Below, piece by piece: positions 39,703 through 42,231 of a DNA stretch of 42,231 nt. Position 1 is the stretch's first letter. Every line of letters starts with the position of its first letter. Below the pieces are notes generated by a model. That model made no database searches. It worked only from the letters and a program-made list of their open reading frames with translations, and was not told the DNA's origin. The position numbers and the translations under genes were made by a program. Source of the DNA: Mesobacillus campisalis (GTDB taxonomy: Bacteria > Bacillota > Bacilli > Bacillales > Cytobacillaceae); NCBI RefSeq assembly GCF_000986785.1, contig NZ_LAYY01000101.1, positions 1 to 42,231 of the forward strand, read 5' to 3'.

Positions 39703-40345
39703 TCAAGCGGTTGACTTTTGGGATGAGGTTCTTTTTTGCTGTGACAGGAAGCGGCGGAGATGTGCGTTGAAGGCATTTTTTGCTTCCAGCTTGGCTAGAT
39801 GGCCGCTGTTTCTAATGATCACAAACTCGGAGCGGAGAATCAGCTTGTGCATCCAAAGCTGCATCCAAACCGGTATGACCGTATCATACTGGCCGGCAAT
39901 GACCATTGTCGGGACCTGGATTTTGGGCAGCAGGGCATGATTGTTCACTTTGAGGCAGGCTTTAAGGGAGGACACAAACACTTCGCTGTGGGGGCTGTAA
40001 TGCGGCTCAAATCTTTTGATATTTTCCCTTTTCCAGGAATACAATGCCATCTGGGCGGCACCCTCTTTTTGGCGGCTGTCAGATAAGGATTCCACTTTTG
40101 CCTCTCGTCCCTTTAGCATCAGCGGTCCCAGTTTTTTGGGGAAATAATGAAACGTGCTCACAAGGATAAGGGAGCTGCAGATTTCGGGGGCCTGGCGGTA
40201 CATCTCCTGGGCAACTGCCCCGCCCATCGACAGTCCACAAATGTTGGCGCTTTCAATTTTGAGTTCGGCCAATAACTCAATCACATCCGCAGCGAACCCT
40301 TCAATGGAGATATTTTCATAGGCTTCGTCATATTACTGGCCTTGA
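39703..40345 (-). pseudogene. Decayed alpha/beta hydrolase, N-terminus lost
   Basis: The open part (about 193 codons from 40284) matches the hydrolase at 37594 from its GLSMGG elbow to the C-terminus (CGLSMGGAVAQEMYRQAPEI, IAGQYDTVIP, RNSGHLAKLEAK). Reading on upstream in the same frame gives YENISIEGFAADVIELLAEL, matching the parent's GISIENFAKDVIGLLKEL, then TAA at about 40334-40336 where the parent has Gly. Beyond LQGQ (parent LRGH) similarity fades into the phaQ promoter. About 60-70 N-terminal residues, including the oxyanion region, are missing. A truncated product from the internal GTG near 40284 would lack the start of the fold. Confidence 0.82.
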
Positions 40346-40380
40346 AGTGTAAAAATATTCTGATTTGACTAAATTTATAC

Positions 40381-40447
40381 TATAGGTGTAAAATACATAT
40401 AAGGAAACTATTTACAAGGATGTGCATATAGGTGTAAAATACATATA
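40381..40447. promoter_or_regulatory. Two identical PhaQ operator candidates before phaQ
   Basis: The same 21-nt sequence (TATAGGTG, then TAAAATACATATA) occurs at 40381-40401 and 40427-40447, 46 nt apart. The core TGTA-N3-TACA with outer TA is symmetrical, as expected of a PadR-type dimer. The downstream copy ends 17 nt before the phaQ ATG. In B. megaterium PhaQ represses its own phaQ-phaP operon and is released by PHB. Confidence 0.8.
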
Positions 40448-40463
40448 GATGAGGTGATAAATT

Positions 40464-40901
40464 ATGGTAAATAATGAGCGCAGCCAGCCAGTGAATCCAT
40501 CAAAGAATTTTGTACTCCCATTTATTTTATTGCTACTCAGCAGGGTGTCCCTTCATGGCTACGAACTCAGCCAAAAGCTTCAGGCCTTCGGTTTTAAAAG
40601 CATTGACCAGGGGAATCTATACCGGATGCTCCGGCAGCTTGAAAAGGACGAGTTGGTGTCGTCGGAATGGGATACTACTGGAAGCGGTCCTGCTAAAAGA
40701 AAATATTCAATTACAAAGGCTGGTATTACATATTTAAAAGGCTATGCCAATCAACTTGAAACCTATCAGTCCATGCTGGACCAATTTTTCAGAATGTACA
40801 GCAGTTTTCTGGAGCTCTATATCCCCTCATTTCCGATGAGGGATCAGATAGAGAAAAAAAGCAGTGGAAAGAGGAGGAACGATGATGGCCAAGAAGAATG
40901 A
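40464..40901 (+). CDS. phaQ: PHB-responsive repressor PhaQ (PadR family)
   Basis: A 145-residue PadR-like winged-helix protein: NFVLPFILLLLSRVSLHGYELSQ is the PadR helix-1/2 signature, then GNLYRMLRQLEKDELVSSEW (recognition helix) and KRKYSITKAGITYL (wing). It is co-transcribed with phaP, whose start lies inside its last codons. B. megaterium PhaQ binds PHB directly and represses phaQ and phaP. The phaQ-phaP pair, their order and the duplicated operator-like repeats upstream match that system. GAGGTGAT lies 6 nt before the ATG. Confidence 0.9.
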   Translation: MVNNERSQPVNPSKNFVLPFILLLLSRVSLHGYELSQKLQAFGFKSIDQGNLYRMLRQLEKDELVSSEWDTTGSGPAKRKYSITKAGITYLKGYANQLETYQSMLDQFFRMYSSFLELYIPSFPMRDQIEKKSSGKRRNDDGQEE

Positions 40902-41475
40902 AGCTGTAGAAGTTGAAAAACAGGAAGTAGCGGCTGCAGAAGAGGCTGCTGCAAGTGATCTTTTAGTGGACACATTCTGGAACCAATATGAAACATCGCT
41001 TGCGCGTGCACGCCAGCTGCGGGAAGTCCAGGAAGAGGCCTTCATGACAGCATTCAAGGAACTCGTCCAATTCAACAAGCAATACAGAAAGTCGGTTGCA
41101 AGCTTGTATGAGCAATCAAAAAAGACAAATCTTGAGCTGGCCAAAGGGGTTATGCAGAATATTTCTGACCGCAAGGCAGGAAAGAGCGCTGAAGAAGCCA
41201 GGGCAATGGATTATGAGCAAGTGACAAAGCAGCTGAAAGAGGTCACAATGCAGCTCGAAAAGCTGGCATTGACTCCGGTCAAATCGGCTTTTTCCATTAT
41301 CGACCAGCTCGAGGACAATGTGGAGAAAAGCGCTGAATCCTACCTCGCCTATGCACGCGAGCGCCGTGCCGCATGGCAGCAGGTCACCAATGAATACGTA
41401 AAGCAGGCAAGAAAGGTTAATCATCAAGTGGTTGACCGAGTAAGCGAAAAATCCAAAGAACTTGTTAAAGCGTAG
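40885..41475 (+). CDS. phaP: Phasin PhaP
   Basis: A 196-residue helical phasin that coats PHA granules. After an acidic Ala/Glu/Val start it has DLLVDTFWNQYETSLARARQ and a long amphipathic helix region, with no transmembrane segment. Length and composition match B. megaterium PhaP. Two adjacent ATGs (40882, 40885) follow AGGAGG, and 40885 has the better 7-nt spacing. It overlaps the end of phaQ by 17 nt, which suggests translational coupling. A terminator follows. Confidence 0.9.
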   Translation: MAKKNEAVEVEKQEVAAAEEAAASDLLVDTFWNQYETSLARARQLREVQEEAFMTAFKELVQFNKQYRKSVASLYEQSKKTNLELAKGVMQNISDRKAGKSAEEARAMDYEQVTKQLKEVTMQLEKLALTPVKSAFSIIDQLEDNVEKSAESYLAYARERRAAWQQVTNEYVKQARKVNHQVVDRVSEKSKELVKA

Positions 41476-41526
41476 AATTATTCCCGAAGTCCATTTTGAA
41501 TGAATCCAAAGGAACCCATGTCGCCG

Positions 41527-41552
41527 CCACCGCTAATCCGGTGGTTTTTTTA
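41527..41552 (+). terminator. Intrinsic terminator of phaQP
   Basis: CCACCG (41527-41532) pairs with CGGTGG (41539-41544), followed by TTTTTTT. Confidence 0.8.
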
Positions 41553-41599
41553 CTGTTAGGATTTTTACATAAAAAAACACAGAAGCCAAAGTAAACTGT

Positions 41600-41650
41600 A
41601 TCCTGTGTAGTAGACACTTAAAAAAAAGCGTCTACTGCACAGGATTTTTT
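41600..41650 (+). terminator. Hairpin in the IS leader
   Basis: The 16-nt arm at 41600-41615 (ATCCTGTG...TAGAC) pairs with 41630-41645 with a single G-T wobble and is followed by TTTTTT. Such hairpins protect IS elements from read-through transcription into the transposase. A TACAAT at 41655-41660 is a probable -10 for orfA. Confidence 0.75.
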
Positions 41651-41689
41651 TAGGTACAATAGATTACAAATGGTACGGGAGAAGAGTAT

Positions 41690-42106
41690 ATGAGTAAAAA
41701 GATATTTACAAAAAAAGAGATCGAGATATTATCTAAAAATCCCTATGTAAAATCAGTTAGCCCAAAAGGGATTACCTATACTGATGAGTTTAAGGAGCTC
41801 TTTATAGCTCAAAACGAAAAGGGAAAGTTTCCAAGTGAAATATTTAGAGACTGTGGGTTCGACCCAGAAATCGTTGGTAAAAGGCGTATTGATTCAGCAA
41901 GTAAAAGATGGCGAGAAGCCTACCGTATGAATGGAGTGATGGGACTCCGTGACACAAGACCAGGAAACTCAGGCAGATCCAGGGAAAGAGAGCTTTCCAT
42001 CGAAGAAAAATATGCAAGGTTAGAGGCCGAAATTAACCTGTTGAAAGCAGAGAACGAACTATTAAAAAAGATACGATTCGCCGAAAGGGGGATGAAGAAG
42101 AAATAA
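41690..42106 (+). CDS. IS3-family transposase OrfA
   Basis: A 138-residue protein with an HTH region (ITYTDEFKELFIAQNEKGKF...EIFRDCGFDPEIVGKRRI) and a C-terminal leucine-zipper-like coiled coil (IEEKYARLEAEINLLKAENE) typical of IS3 OrfA. Near its end the heptamer A-AAA-AAG (42064-42070), in the correct zero frame, is a canonical -1 slippage site for making the OrfAB transposase. Confidence 0.87.
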   Translation: MSKKIFTKKEIEILSKNPYVKSVSPKGITYTDEFKELFIAQNEKGKFPSEIFRDCGFDPEIVGKRRIDSASKRWREAYRMNGVMGLRDTRPGNSGRSRERELSIEEKYARLEAEINLLKAENELLKKIRFAERGMKKK

Positions 42107-42231
42107 AGTTGGCCGCTGACCAGAAGTTCAACCTTATTCATTCCGTTATTCAAAAATACAAACTAAAAGGGATGGTATCCCACCTCTGTAATGTAGCTGG
42201 TGTATCCCGTCAGGGTTACTATAACTACTTT
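42070..42231 (+). CDS. IS3-family transposase OrfB, 5' part (partial)
   Basis: After -1 slippage at 42064-42070 the frame stays open to the window end and reads DTIRRKGDEEEIKLAADQKF, then an HTH_21-like segment (HSVIQKYKLKGMVSHLCNVA, GVSRQGYYNYF) typical of the IS3 OrfB start. The rve/DDE catalytic core lies beyond the window. A separate TTG at 42109 could also start OrfB. Confidence 0.82.

Larger units (their letters stand above)
41600..42231 (+). mobile_element. IS3-family insertion sequence, left part (cut by the window edge)
   Basis: The left portion of an IS3-type element: a strong leader hairpin, orfA, and the beginning of orfB in the -1 frame, running off the window. The left boundary is not certain. 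It lies between the phaP terminator (41552) and the hairpin at 41600. The right end and any target duplication are outside the window. Confidence 0.8.

Overview
The window looks like chromosome from an endospore-forming Bacillaceae bacterium (Bacillus-like firmicute). Evidence is the strong GGAGG-type ribosome binding sites, the spore cortex gene pdaA, a yfjO/yfjP/pdaA neighbourhood as in Bacillus subtilis, rocR-rocA-rocD, a ypuA (DUF1002) gene, and class IV (PhaR/PhaC) polyhydroxyalkanoate genes with phaQ-phaP as in Bacillus megaterium. I cannot name the species. Apart from an IS3 element entering at the right edge, the window has core-genome character.

Layout. 1-3750: a 52-nt tandem repeat array, pdaA, alkA (yfjP) and yfjO. 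3764-8130: an electrophile/quinone-stress cluster holding an HxlR regulator, a flavin-dependent oxidoreductase with its FMN reductase, an aldo-keto reductase, and a ring-cleaving dioxygenase behind a good MhqR-type operator. 8176-14127: a membrane protein, an 11-copy short-period repeat array, a class V aminotransferase, an AAE-type transporter, a C39-peptidase-like lipoprotein and small unknowns. 14242-18773: arginine/ornithine catabolism, with rocR divergent from rocA-rocD, a textbook sigma-54 promoter and two RocR-type upstream sites. 18811-19221: a second 52-nt array of terminator-like hairpins. 19555-22387: a yybP-ykoY (Mn2+) riboswitch leading a P2-type cation ATPase. 22497-28963: ypuA, then two tandem adhE paralogues, only one of which has a perfect Rex operator.

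29617-30820 is the most striking locus. A PlcR-like (RRNPP) HTH-TPR regulator is followed 43 nt later by a small gene whose product is a signal-like N-terminus plus four back-to-back copies of a 15-residue peptide (GKYIDLPTQHSFEVA, the last ending ELA). Nearly all nucleotide differences between copies are silent third-position changes. This looks like a multi-copy quorum-sensing propeptide and its receptor.

31136-41552 is a polyhydroxyalkanoate (PHA) region. It has an acyl-CoA ligase plus SDR pair, an alpha/beta hydrolase, an operon of a small helical protein, a phasin-like protein, PhaR and PhaC, a second hydrolase, a paralogue of the phasin-like gene, a decayed third hydrolase, and phaQ-phaP. 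Two promoters (31136 and 38924) share a cre-like site and a second box at identical 28-nt spacing. A PhaQ-type box found twice before phaQ recurs near the phaRC operon and near the second hydrolase, suggesting a local regulon.
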